From positions 1 to 64,000 of the forward strand of contig CALLPE010000020.1 of NCBI GenBank assembly GCA_938015445.1: DNA of 64,000 bases, read 5' to 3'. A program made the translations under genes and the position numbers. The stretch comes from an uncultured Pirellulales bacterium. Lineage in GTDB: Bacteria; Planctomycetota; Planctomycetia; Pirellulales; Thermoguttaceae. Every line of letters begins with the position of its first letter. Within the stretch, counting starts at the first letter, position 1. Shown piece by piece: positions 26,332-35,003 of the stretch. Below the pieces are notes generated by a model. The model made no database searches. It was not told where the DNA came from and saw only the letters and a program-made list of their open reading frames with translations.

Positions 26332-26529
26332 CACACAGCGGGGCGTCAAGAGCGCCGATAACCCAACCCCCCGGCAGTCCAACGCCCCGGTAGGATTGAT
26401 GTTCCGTGTTTCCGTCGTCCTCACGCGCTAGAAAGGCTTATATTTGGTGCTGCTATTTGGTGCTGCAACCATTCAATTGAGTGCTGCAACAATTCAAAAC
26501 GTCCTGGCGGTTTGTGCCGGGGAGAATGC

Positions 26530-27549
26530 TCAACCTAATTGCCAGGCGAGCATCCGCAGCAACTGGCGTGGTCGGGCGTTGGTGGCCAGCATCGCCGCCG
26601 GTTCGAAGCCGCAATGCGTAAGGCAGTTCGCACAGCGCGGATCGCGGCCCGGACCGAACCGATCGAAGTCGGTCGCCTCCATGAACTCCCGGTAGCTCGG
26701 ATAATGGGTTTGGCCGATTTGATAGCACGGGCTGCGCCAGCCGCGGATGTTGTAGGTGGGATTGGCCCAGGCTGCACAACTCAACTCGCACATGCCGCAC
26801 AGAAAATCCAGATACAGCGGCGAGGCCATTAAGTTGAAGCTCTCCAGCATGCGGCGCACGGGGCGAAACTTGTGGTGTATTTCGGCCCGGGACAGAAACA
26901 TCCCGCCGTGCGAGTGGTCTTCAAGTTGTTGCGCTGAGCGGTAATCGTAAGCTGGCGAAATCATCATCCCATCCACGCCCAACTGCTCTAAATAGGCCAG
27001 CAGGACGACGATTTCGTGCATATCGGTCTGCCGGTAGATGGTCGTGTTGGTGTACACCAGCAGGCCGGCTTGCTTGGTGGCCCTAATGCCGGCAACCGCG
27101 GCGCGGAACACCCCCCGGCGCTGGACAATGGCATCGTGCGTGCGCTCCATGCCGTCCAGATGGACGTTTAACATCAAACGGTGGTCGTGGGGCAAAGCGC
27201 CGACCGACTGCTCCAACAGCAGCCCGTTGGTACACAAGTAGATGTATTTGCCGCGTCGTAGCAGTGCGTCCAGTAGTTGGCGCAGATGGGGATAGATCAA
27301 CGGCTCTCCGCCGCAGATACTGACCACCGGCGCGCCGCAGTCATCCACGGCTTGCAGACATTGCTCGACCGATAGCACCAGGCGGCGTGTATCGGCGTAC
27401 TCGCGCACCCGGCCGCAACCAGAGCAGCACAGATTGCACCCGTGCAGCGGCTCGAGCATCAACACCAGCGGGAAGCGTCGTCGGCCCGCGCGTCGGCAGG
27501 CTATCAGGTAGCGTGACAGCGAGAAGGCCAGCCGGTAGGGGAATCGCAT
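26530..27549 (-). CDS. hpnH: HpnH-like radical SAM protein
   Basis: The 339-residue product (MRFPYRLAFSLSRYLIACRR) resembles HpnH, the radical SAM enzyme that joins adenosine to hopene. Matches are FPLVLMLEPLHGCNLCCSGC (cluster cysteines CxxxCxxC), QCLQAVDDCGAPVVSICGGE, YLCTNGLL, LNVHLDGMERTHD, LGVDGMMISPAYDY and SPLYLDFLCGM. The C-terminal NPTYNIRGWRSPCYQIG and CANCLTHCGFEPAAM also fit. ATG 27549 is chosen to fit the family N-terminus. No squalene-hopene cyclase or other hpn gene is in the window, so hopanoid synthesis here is inferred. A related radical SAM function cannot be excluded. Confidence 0.8.
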   Translation of the reverse strand: MRFPYRLAFSLSRYLIACRRAGRRRFPLVLMLEPLHGCNLCCSGCGRVREYADTRRLVLSVEQCLQAVDDCGAPVVSICGGEPLIYPHLRQLLDALLRRGKYIYLCTNGLLLEQSVGALPHDHRLMLNVHLDGMERTHDAIVQRRGVFRAAVAGIRATKQAGLLVYTNTTIYRQTDMHEIVVLLAYLEQLGVDGMMISPAYDYRSAQQLEDHSHGGMFLSRAEIHHKFRPVRRMLESFNLMASPLYLDFLCGMCELSCAAWANPTYNIRGWRSPCYQIGQTHYPSYREFMEATDFDRFGPGRDPRCANCLTHCGFEPAAMLATNARPRQLLRMLAWQLG

Positions 27550-27955
27550 GAGGATTGCATCCGTGCGGGAGTTTTCTTTTGGCGCACACAGCCGCGCCGC
27601 AAGACGATAAAATCGGCACAATCGGCGTCATCATATCCTAGCGAAGATTGCCGCGTATTCCAACGGCTTCTTGCGGTGCAGACTTCGCCAGCGGTTTCGC
27701 ATATTGGCACCTGGTTCAGCGGCCGGCCATGGAGAAGCATTGTTTCGAGAGTAGGCAGTTTTTCGAGAGGCCGGTGGGCACTATCGGTTCGAGGCGACTG
27801 CTGGCCGAAGGCGTCCGGCGGTTTTTTGGCAGTCGATAAAGTCTTTGTATTCGGCAAACTCTTGCCAAACTTCTTGCATTTCAGAACCGCCGTGTTATGC
27901 TTAACCGGTGTGAATGGTGCAAGATGGTGTCTACACAAAAAGGGGGTATGGAGCC
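27550..27955. other. Divergent promoter region between the hpnH-like gene and the TIGR03000 gene
   Basis: No gene seen. It contains the candidate promoter at 27874-27901 for the rightward gene. The short open frames are unconvincing. Confidence 0.55.
27874..27901 (+). promoter_or_regulatory. Candidate sigma-70-like promoter of the TIGR03000 gene
   Basis: TTGCAT (27874-27879) and TATGCT (27896-27901) have 16 bases between and lie about 55 bases before the start codon. The match is moderate. Confidence 0.4.
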
Positions 27956-28834
27956 ATGTTGTCGCTTCGATCCAAACTGTTGCTGGTCGGTGCTGTGCTA
28001 GTTGCCACGTTTATGCTTAGCGCTGCCCAGGCCGACGCACAGTGCTGTTGGTACCGCCCAGTGGCCTGGACTTACTACACCACTTATTACACCGCCTGCT
28101 ATACGCCGTGCTATTATGGTACTTATGGGGCGTGGTATTTGGGCTGGCGTCCGGGGCCGATCCGCCGTTTGATCCTCGGCCCGTATCGCTGGTACTGGGC
28201 CGGTTACGGCGGATGGTACGGCGACTGCTGCTGGACCACCACTGCCTGGTATGATTGCTGCGTTGGCGACGTATCGGTTCCTGCTGCCCCGCAACCGGCA
28301 GGGCAGCCTACTCCGGCCCAGCCGACTCCGCAACCGACTCCCGAAGCCACCGATAACCTGGAAAAGCTCTTGCAGCCCACCCCGCCTGTGCAAACTCCAA
28401 AAACGCCTGTGGAAACTCCAAAAACAGAGCCTAGCCCGCCGGCTGGGGGAACATTACCACCGGCTGGTGGATTGCTGCCACCCAGTGGTGCCCCAACATC
28501 GCCCTTGCCGGGGCTAGACCCCATGCGGATGCCAGGCCCCAGCGGCGCGTGGGCGCCAACGCCCGCCGACAGCGGCCTGCTGACGGTGGTTGTCCCGTTC
28601 GATGCCAAGGTGTACATCAACGGCCTGGAAACCAAGAGTACCGGAAGCCGGCGTCAGTTCGTTTCGTACGGGTTGAAGCCGGGGTACAGCTACCGCTACG
28701 ACATTCGGGTGGAATTGGTCCGTGACGGCAAACTGGAGGTGGCCACCATGACCAAAGTGCTCAAGGCCGGCAGCCGCGAGTTCGCCACCTTCCCGTTCCA
28801 AAAGCCCGACGAAGAGTTTGCCGCCCTGCCGTAG
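27956..28834 (+). CDS. Secreted TIGR03000-type protein with Tyr/Cys-rich and Pro-rich regions
   Basis: The 292-residue product begins MLSLRSKLLLVGAVLVATFM with a signal peptide ending about residue 28 (SAAQADA). A segment very rich in Tyr, Trp and Cys (residues about 29-100: WTYYTTYYTACYTPCYYGTY and WYGDCCWTTTAWYDCC) follows, then a Pro/Thr/Gln-rich linker. The C-terminal domain (about 205-285) matches TIGR03000: LTVVVPFDAKVYINGLETKS, TGSRRQFVSYGLKPGYSYRY and VLKAGSREFATFPF. Such proteins are planctomycete-specific, exported, of unknown role, perhaps in the envelope. ATG 27956 has AGGGGG about 9 bases upstream. Confidence 0.85.
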   Translation: MLSLRSKLLLVGAVLVATFMLSAAQADAQCCWYRPVAWTYYTTYYTACYTPCYYGTYGAWYLGWRPGPIRRLILGPYRWYWAGYGGWYGDCCWTTTAWYDCCVGDVSVPAAPQPAGQPTPAQPTPQPTPEATDNLEKLLQPTPPVQTPKTPVETPKTEPSPPAGGTLPPAGGLLPPSGAPTSPLPGLDPMRMPGPSGAWAPTPADSGLLTVVVPFDAKVYINGLETKSTGSRRQFVSYGLKPGYSYRYDIRVELVRDGKLEVATMTKVLKAGSREFATFPFQKPDEEFAALP

Positions 28835-28972
28835 TGCGACCGTGGCCACCCCGTGTCCCGCACAGACCGATATAGTTTACGGCTCAGGCAGCGCAGCGTA
28901 CTGGGCAGGCGGCGGGCGGATGCTACCGCGTCTGTTCTGGCAAGCCGTTGCCAATAGCTAAAGTACTTGATC

Positions 28973-29005
28973 AGGCCCTGTTGTTTGCTGGAGCACAGGG
29001 CCTTT
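28973..29005 (+). terminator. Terminator-like hairpin
   Basis: AGGCCCTG (28973-28980) pairs with CAGGGCCT (28996-29003) over a 15-base loop and is followed by a short T-rich tract (TTTCTGTT). It could end the transcript of the TIGR03000 gene, about 140 bases upstream. Confidence 0.5.
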
Positions 29006-29044
29006 CTGTTGCGCACAGGGGGGGCTTGCGGAGGATCGCTTGCC

Positions 29045-29148
29045 ACAGGCACCTGCCGTGGGCACGTGCCGGAGGCACCTGCCACAGACATGTGCCATAC
29101 ACACGTGCCAGAGGCACGTGCCACGGGCGAGTGTCATAATCACATGCC
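29045..29148. repeat. Eight-copy 13-base array of palindromic units
   Basis: Exactly eight contiguous 13-base units, most with the palindromic core GGCACGTGCC or a close variant, start at 29045, 29058, 29071, 29084, 29097, 29110, 29123 and 29136. The phase is kept while the bases vary, so divergence was mostly by substitution. Confidence 0.9.
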
Positions 29149-29344
29149 AACCGCCTTGAGCCGCAACAAAGCGCGCCGCCAATGGTAATCGTGCTGGCCG
29201 AGTTCCAGGCTGAATGCACTATTGCGAGTCAGCGAATTACACAGCAGCGACGCCGGCGGGCATTTCCGCTGGCCAGCGTTTTCCGGTAAGATAACAATGG
29301 GGGTGTCGGCATAGCGCGGGAAAGAAGATGGGGAGTCGGCAAAG

Positions 29345-30079
29345 ATGTTCATCGGCCCCGTGCCCGATTATTACGCTATACTGGGCGTCAGTCGCACCGC
29401 TACGCCATCAGAGATCGAGGCGGCCTTCCGCACGCTTGCCCGACGCTGCCATCCTGACGTCTGCCCGGGCGACCCGAACGCCGAAGCGGTGTTCAAGCAA
29501 ATAAACGAAGCCCACGCCGTGCTGGCCGATCCGGAAAAACGCCGCCAGTACGATGCCCTTCAGGCGGCGCGGAGGCGTCGGGCCGCAGGCGGTCGGGCCA
29601 GGTTTTTCGACGCCAAAGCTGCGCAATCGCTGGGTGCTCGCTCCGCAGCCAGTGTAATCGACGCCGACGAGCCGCAAGCCGTTTCTGAATTGTGGCAGCT
29701 TTTGGCACGCTGGTTCGGCACTCCGCCGCGCGATTGGCAACGCAGCGTGGCACCGCCTGAAGACCCCTCGCCGGCTGTGCACGTAGATCTTTGGCTGAAG
29801 CCTTCCGAAGCCTACTGCGGCGGCAATTGCGAGTTCTGGCTCTCTTTGCCCAGTGCTTGTCAGCGGTGCCGGGGGCAAGGGGCCACCATCTTCGGTCTTT
29901 GTCCAGCGTGCGGAGGTGGGGGAATCGTCCGCGGCCCGCGCCGCACAATGCGCGTTTACGTTCCGCCAGGAACACGCGATGGCGACAAACTACGTTTGGT
30001 CGGGGCGCTGCCCGATCCGACAGGCGTTGGCCGCATGAGCGATCTGATTCTGCGCGTTCGCATTCGCCCGGTGTGGTAG
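29345..30079 (+). CDS. J-domain protein with shortened zinc motif
   Basis: The 244-residue product (MFIGPVPDYYAILGVSRTAT) has an N-terminal J domain with intact HPD (ARRCHPDVCPGDPNAEAVF) and DPEKRRQYDAL. After a linker comes a DnaJ C-terminal-like region: VDLWLKPSEAYCGGNCEFWL, then CQRCRGQG and CPACGGGG, then RTMRVYVPPGTRDGDKLRLV. Normal DnaJ has four CxxCxGxG repeats; only two are present and no Gly/Phe-rich region is seen. It is probably a specialised Hsp70 co-chaperone. No dnaK or grpE is nearby. ComEC starts 160 bases downstream. Confidence 0.87.
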   Translation: MFIGPVPDYYAILGVSRTATPSEIEAAFRTLARRCHPDVCPGDPNAEAVFKQINEAHAVLADPEKRRQYDALQAARRRRAAGGRARFFDAKAAQSLGARSAASVIDADEPQAVSELWQLLARWFGTPPRDWQRSVAPPEDPSPAVHVDLWLKPSEAYCGGNCEFWLSLPSACQRCRGQGATIFGLCPACGGGGIVRGPRRTMRVYVPPGTRDGDKLRLVGALPDPTGVGRMSDLILRVRIRPVW

Positions 30080-30238
30080 GGACGGACTGCCTCAGTATCT
30101 CGCTCTTGCCGTTGGCATGGGCGGGCGGTTGGCGGCGGCGTGCTGCACCGACGTCTTTGCGTGGTGTTTTGCTAGACGAGCCAGCGGTGGCACCCGGAAG
30201 GTATTGAGCAGGTTTAGGCTTGGCATACAATTGCCCTC

Positions 30239-32776
30239 ATGCAGTCGCCTGCAAGTACGCCACCGCCGGCAGAATCTGCTCAGCCCCGAGTGTGCACCAC
30301 GCCCGGGTATCATCCGTTGGTCATCGTACTGCTTGCAGTTTGCGTTGGAATAGGCGGCGACAGATTATGTCCGCTTCCGCTTGCGGTTTGGTGGTGTGCG
30401 TGTGGCGGCGGATTGCTGTTGTGGTTCTTCTTGTGGCACAAAAAGCGCATGGCAGCTTCGGCGGCCGCGCTACTGATTGCGGCAGCTTCCGTGGGAGGCG
30501 CTTGGCATCATTGCCGCTGGAACATGACGGCCAGCGACGATCTCCGGGCGTTTGCGGACCGTGATGCCCGTGCGGTATGTGTGAAGGCCGTCGCTTTGTC
30601 GGCGCCCCGACCGGCACCCCAGCCGAAGGACAATCCGATGCGGGTGTTCAGCCCGATGGAGCGCTACCAGCTTTTGGTTCGCCCCATAGCGATCCGCGAT
30701 GGCCAGCAGTGGCGGGCTGTTTCGGGGCGGTGCCGGGTGAATGTGTCGGGCCAACCCACTACTGTCAAGCCCGGCGACCGGCTGCTGATTCTTGGGCAGC
30801 TCAGCACCCCGCCGCCGGCGATGAATCCCGGACAGTTCGATGTGGCCTGCCACCTGCGCGGCGATGGGGTGTTGACCACGCTGCGGGTAGATGTTGCCCA
30901 GGCCATCACCGTGGTTAAACACGGCTCATGGCTCAACCTGTGGCGAACCCTGGCGGCTCTGCGCAATCGCGCTAAGCAAGTGTTCCAAACGTATTTCGAG
31001 CCGCAGCAGGCGGCACTGGCCTCTGCCCTGCTGCTGGGCCTGCGCGAAGAGGTCGATGCAGACCTGGCCGAACGCTTTCTGAAAACCGGGACAATTCATC
31101 TGCTGGCCATTTCCGGGTTGCACGTGGGCACACTGACCGGAGTCGCCATGTGCATCGCATTGTGGCTGCCAGTGCGCCGCTCGTGGGCAGTGCTGGCCGT
31201 GGTCACGCTGACGATATTATATGCCCTGCTGGTCGATGCGCGACCGCCGGTGGTGAGGGCAACAGTGCTGCTGGTGATAAGCTGTTGGGCGGTGTATCTC
31301 GGTCGGCAGCCGCTAGGATTCAACACGCTGTCGGCTGCGGGACTGGTGATCCTGGCTCTCAACCCGGCCGAGCTGTTCCGCACCGGCGCTCAATTGTCGT
31401 TTCTGTGCGTGGCCACTTTGATCGCGGTCGGACCGCGGTTGCTCGGGCTGGAGCCTCGCCCAGGGGCACAGCGGTTGGTCGAAACAGGGCTTTCCTGGCG
31501 GGCAATCTTTTGGAGGAAGCTGCTCCGATTTGCCGTAGGGCTGGCAGCCACCAGCGCGGTGCTGTGGGCCGTGACGCTGCCGCTGGTGATGAACCGGTTC
31601 CACGTGCTTCCGGCGGTGTCGTTGGTGCTCAACCCGCTCGTGTGGGTGCCAGCTCAGTTGGCCTTGTTCAGCGGAATGGCCGCTGTGGTGCTGGGTTTGA
31701 TTCTGCCGCCGCTGGCCTGGCTGCCGGCGATGCTGGGCAACCTCAGCTTATGGATGTGCGAGGCGATGGTGCGGATGGCAGCTGCGTTGCCGGGCAGTCA
31801 TTGCTGGGTGCCGGGTCCGCCTGATTGGTGGCTAGCCGGGTTCTACGGCGGAATAGCCGCGATTGCCGCGCTGCCACGCCTGTGCCGCCTGGGGCGATGG
31901 CGCATCGGCCTGCTGGCACTGTGGGTAACGTTTGGGTTCGGCGTATCGCTCTGGGACCGCACGCCGCGACAACTGGAGTGTACCTTCTTGGCCGTAGGCC
32001 ACGGGGCAGCGGTGATGGTGCAGTTTCCCTCCGGAAAAACCTTGCTCTACGACCCCGGCGGCATGGGTGATCCGCAGCGGGCCACCGACATCATCAGTGG
32101 GGCGCTGTGGTCGCGCGGGCTGAGACACATCCACGCGGTGGTGCTCTCGCATCCCGATTTGGACCACTATAACGCCTTGCCCGGGCTGATGGACCGCTTC
32201 TCAGTGGGCGTGGTTTATGTGCCGCCGCGGATGTTCGACAACGCGGGCTACACCTTGCGCGTGCTGAGAGAGACGATCGAGCAAGCCGGGGTTCTGATTC
32301 GGGAACTTCAGGCCGTGGACTGTTTGGCTGTAGGCGGCCAGAGCCGAGTGTACGTTTTGCATCCACCGCCGGATGGGTTGCCCGGCCCCGACAACGCCAA
32401 CAGCGTGGTGTTGGCTATTGAGCACGGCGGGCGCCGGGTGTTGTTGACCGGCGATTTGGAGCCGCCCGGATTGGATGAGCTTCTTTCAAGCCCACCGCTA
32501 CGCTGCGATGTGCTGCAAGTTCCCCATCACGGCAGCCGGCGAAGCCGCGCGCCCGAACTTGCCCGCTGGGCCAATCCGCGCTGGGCGGTGATAAGCGGGT
32601 CGAACCGTTGGGATGTTACGCCGGTTACCAGCGCTTACCGCCACGAGGGGGCCGACGTTCTGCACACCGCCGCTGTGGGAGCGGTCACGGTGCGCGTTGG
32701 TTGCGAGGGTGTCGAGGTCGAAGGTTTTTTGGAACCGCGTTCCGTCCGGTCGCTGCGGCAAGACGCCACCCCATAG
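30239..32776 (+). CDS. comEC: ComEC/Rec2-family DNA uptake channel with metallo-beta-lactamase domain
   Basis: The 845-residue product has several N-terminal membrane helices (VIVLLAVCVGIGG and others) and an extracellular DUF4131-type region (YQLLVRPIAIRDGQQWRAVS). The competence domain (LLGLREEVDADLAERFLKTG, HLLAISGLHVGTLTGVAMCI) has many helices. The C-terminal metallo-beta-lactamase domain has the ligand motif LSHPDLDHYNALPGL and VLLTGDLEPPG, VPHHGSRRS. ComEC carries single-stranded DNA across the inner membrane during transformation; the C-terminal domain may be a nuclease. The length is normal. It converges on lptE with 56 bases between. Confidence 0.95.
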   Translation: MQSPASTPPPAESAQPRVCTTPGYHPLVIVLLAVCVGIGGDRLCPLPLAVWWCACGGGLLLWFFLWHKKRMAASAAALLIAAASVGGAWHHCRWNMTASDDLRAFADRDARAVCVKAVALSAPRPAPQPKDNPMRVFSPMERYQLLVRPIAIRDGQQWRAVSGRCRVNVSGQPTTVKPGDRLLILGQLSTPPPAMNPGQFDVACHLRGDGVLTTLRVDVAQAITVVKHGSWLNLWRTLAALRNRAKQVFQTYFEPQQAALASALLLGLREEVDADLAERFLKTGTIHLLAISGLHVGTLTGVAMCIALWLPVRRSWAVLAVVTLTILYALLVDARPPVVRATVLLVISCWAVYLGRQPLGFNTLSAAGLVILALNPAELFRTGAQLSFLCVATLIAVGPRLLGLEPRPGAQRLVETGLSWRAIFWRKLLRFAVGLAATSAVLWAVTLPLVMNRFHVLPAVSLVLNPLVWVPAQLALFSGMAAVVLGLILPPLAWLPAMLGNLSLWMCEAMVRMAAALPGSHCWVPGPPDWWLAGFYGGIAAIAALPRLCRLGRWRIGLLALWVTFGFGVSLWDRTPRQLECTFLAVGHGAAVMVQFPSGKTLLYDPGGMGDPQRATDIISGALWSRGLRHIHAVVLSHPDLDHYNALPGLMDRFSVGVVYVPPRMFDNAGYTLRVLRETIEQAGVLIRELQAVDCLAVGGQSRVYVLHPPPDGLPGPDNANSVVLAIEHGGRRVLLTGDLEPPGLDELLSSPPLRCDVLQVPHHGSRRSRAPELARWANPRWAVISGSNRWDVTPVTSAYRHEGADVLHTAAVGAVTVRVGCEGVEVEGFLEPRSVRSLRQDATP

Positions 32777-32832
32777 ACCCTTCGGGGACAATGTGGCCGT
32801 TGCCACGCCCGAACCTCAGGGGCTGGCGAACC

Positions 32833-33441
32833 TCACCAGGGGGCTTCCATCAGGCCGACGATCTGCTGTGCCAGCTTCTGGATAGCTTGTTGCTGCGCCG
32901 TGGCCACCGAATGGCCAAGCTCGGGGATAAGCGAAGCGCTGCCGCCGACCTCGGTCAGTTCTGGGGGGACGGGAATGTCCTGGGCCTCGCGGAGGATATT
33001 GCCCTGCCGGTCGGTCCAACTGACGTGAACCACCAGGTTGACCTGCGTTTCGCGGGGATCGCCGGTCTTGCTGCGGATGAGCACCTTTTTGTTCTCGTGG
33101 GTGATTCGACCCGATAAGATGCTGTCGGCGCCCGGGTCGGCCACGACTTTGTACGGAGTGCGTTTTTCGATTTCTTTGCACACGGCCTCAGTGAGTCGCT
33201 CACCCAGGTTGCGGCGGAAACTGGCCGACTCGAACATCGGCACGTACACAGTGCGCACATCTTGGGGGAACAGGTCGCGATTGCCTACTCGATAGCCGGC
33301 GCATCCGGCACAGATTGCCGCCAACAGCAGGGCAGCAAGCCAGCACCGTGCCCAGTGCGGTTTGCTAGGCAGATCGTCTGGCCCCCAACCGAGCCGACGA
33401 TGTACTATGTTGTGGGCCATCGGTGGAGAAGCGTCACTCAT
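32833..33441 (-). CDS. lptE: LptE-like lipoprotein (LPS assembly)
   Basis: The 202-residue product has an N-terminal membrane segment ending in a lipobox (LLLAAICAGC, lipidated Cys about residue 47). A LptE-like fold follows: YRVGNRDLFPQDVRTVYVPM, RRNLGERLTEAVCKEIEKRT, DSILSGRITHENKKVLIRS and QVNLVVHVSWTDRQGNIL. LptE is the outer-membrane lipoprotein plugging LptD during lipopolysaccharide insertion. An N-terminal extension of about 30 residues precedes the hydrophobic stretch; an inner start at 33420 would shorten it. The start overlaps the end of the upstream bamD-like gene by 8 bases, so they are translated from one mRNA. Confidence 0.82.
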   Translation of the reverse strand: MSDASPPMAHNIVHRRLGWGPDDLPSKPHWARCWLAALLLAAICAGCAGYRVGNRDLFPQDVRTVYVPMFESASFRRNLGERLTEAVCKEIEKRTPYKVVADPGADSILSGRITHENKKVLIRSKTGDPRETQVNLVVHVSWTDRQGNILREAQDIPVPPELTEVGGSASLIPELGHSVATAQQQAIQKLAQQIVGLMEAPW

Positions 33442-34939
33442 AATCCGCAGGGAACAGACTGGTAAGCCATTTGAAGCGGTTGGGCGGCACGTCGGGTTTG
33501 TCGCTGATTTCTTCCAACCGCCGGCGCGCCATCGCCGCGTGGTGCGTATCCGGGTAATTGTCGATCAAATTGTGATAATAGGTTCTGGCGGCGCCGTAGT
33601 AGCGCTTCTGCTCGTAGTATTGTCCCATCGCCCAATCGCGCCGGGCCTTCATTTCCTTGATGGCTGCGGCCGCTTGCTGCATGCGGGCCTTTTCCTCGCC
33701 TAACTGGCTGCCGAACTGCGTAAGCGCTTGCTGGGCGATTTCCTCGGCTTCCTGGAGCGGATCGCCGTCGTAGTGCTCGCCCTGATATACGCGCATCACC
33801 GCTTGCAAACCCAAAATGTGCGCCGGAACTTGGAATTCGCTGTTGGGATACTCCTTGCGGAGCAATCGGTAGTGATATGCCGCGTTTTCGTACTCGCCCT
33901 TGACGAAGTATGCGTTGGCCGTTGCCATTACCGCGTCGTCGGCCAGTGGCCCGGTCGGATCGTGCAGCCGCACCTTTTCGTAGGCCGCGATGGCGTTGCC
34001 GAACGTGTCGAACCACGGCCGCGATCGGTCGAAGAGGTTCGGCTGGATCACCCATTCCGGATGCTCGCGGTAATACTGCTCCCAATAACGACCGATGGCG
34101 AACAGCCGGGCAACGACCGTGTCGAGATATCGGGTGTTGTCGTATTTTTTGAGCAACTGGGCATAGGTGTCTTCGGCGCGCGGGTATTTGTCGGTGAAGA
34201 AATAGCACTCGGCCAGCAGGAACAGGGCGTCTTCTTCGATGGTGGAGTCGGGCCAGCGGGCCACTGCCGTCTTGAACTTGGCAATGGCCTCGGCGTATTT
34301 CTTCTGGCGGAACAGGGCCTCGCCTTCCTGAAGGTTCTGACGGGCGATCGTCTCGTCGGGGCCAAGGCCGGCCGCTGCTTTCAACCGTTTGTACACGTTC
34401 TCCGGCGCCAGCTCCGACAGGTCGAAGCCCTTCGACTCGGATTTTTGTGCCGCCGGCCGAGCGAGGCTCGTCGGCGTACCGGCGGCTTGAGAACCCGGAG
34501 CAGTCACGGCGGTTGCCGGCACCTTCGGCGCAGGCGGATAGGCCCGCCGAATCGTTGGACGCTCGCCCGCGACTGCGGCAGCGTTAGCCTGGAAAGGTCC
34601 TTCTGCCCGCTGCCGGGAGGAAGACGGCTGGACGGAAGACGTTCCGGCGGTCTGATGCTGACTGGCGCCGGGCGATACGATAGCTCCACCCGACTGAGAT
34701 GTCTGCCCCGACTGGCCCGATCGGGCCGATGCCGCTCCGGACTGTTCGGGCTGCGAACCATCGACTGGCCGACCAGTCAGCCTGCCAAACAGCCAGCCTT
34801 CGCCTTCTGTGGCGCTTTGAGCAGGTTTGTACCCGCGCGCACGGAACTGCTCGGGCACGGGGGGAACGCTGAGGCAACCGGTCAAAGCGATCACCCCGGC
34901 CCACACAAGCAGCAACCAGACCATTGTCAATCGCGGCAT
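33434..34939 (-). CDS. bamD: BamD-like TPR lipoprotein
   Basis: The 501-residue product has a signal peptide with lipobox (VIALTGC) and a long Ser/Gln/Ala/Pro-rich low-complexity region (about 40-165). It then has repeated TPR-type units: EGEALFRQKKYAEAIAKFKT, DALFLLAECYFFTDKYPRAE, DDAVMATANAYFVKGEYENA and RYYGAARTYYHNLIDNYPDT. The C-terminus resembles BamD, part of the outer-membrane barrel assembly machine, and pairing with lptE supports an envelope role. The low-complexity region is much longer than in E. coli BamD. ATG 34939 (MPRLTM) has AAGGA about 8 bases upstream; ATG 34948 is alternative. Confidence 0.78.
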   Translation of the reverse strand: MPRLTMVWLLLVWAGVIALTGCLSVPPVPEQFRARGYKPAQSATEGEGWLFGRLTGRPVDGSQPEQSGAASARSGQSGQTSQSGGAIVSPGASQHQTAGTSSVQPSSSRQRAEGPFQANAAAVAGERPTIRRAYPPAPKVPATAVTAPGSQAAGTPTSLARPAAQKSESKGFDLSELAPENVYKRLKAAAGLGPDETIARQNLQEGEALFRQKKYAEAIAKFKTAVARWPDSTIEEDALFLLAECYFFTDKYPRAEDTYAQLLKKYDNTRYLDTVVARLFAIGRYWEQYYREHPEWVIQPNLFDRSRPWFDTFGNAIAAYEKVRLHDPTGPLADDAVMATANAYFVKGEYENAAYHYRLLRKEYPNSEFQVPAHILGLQAVMRVYQGEHYDGDPLQEAEEIAQQALTQFGSQLGEEKARMQQAAAAIKEMKARRDWAMGQYYEQKRYYGAARTYYHNLIDNYPDTHHAAMARRRLEEISDKPDVPPNRFKWLTSLFPADYE

Positions 34940-35003
34940 TAACGACATCCTTGTCGGGCCGGCTGTGCCGACACGGCCTGACTGAGTTGCTAGCTCAGTC
35001 TAG

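Larger units (their letters stand above)
28835..29344. other. Gap between the TIGR03000 gene and the J-domain gene
   Basis: No gene. It contains a terminator-like hairpin (28973-29005) and the eight-copy 13-base array (29045-29148). Confidence 0.7.

Noticed and set aside
33728-34942. Long plus-strand open frame opposite the bamD-like gene
   Set aside because: It is the complement of a G+C-rich coding gene, with no family motifs and many Arg/Gly runs; the minus-strand gene has a lipobox and TPR units.
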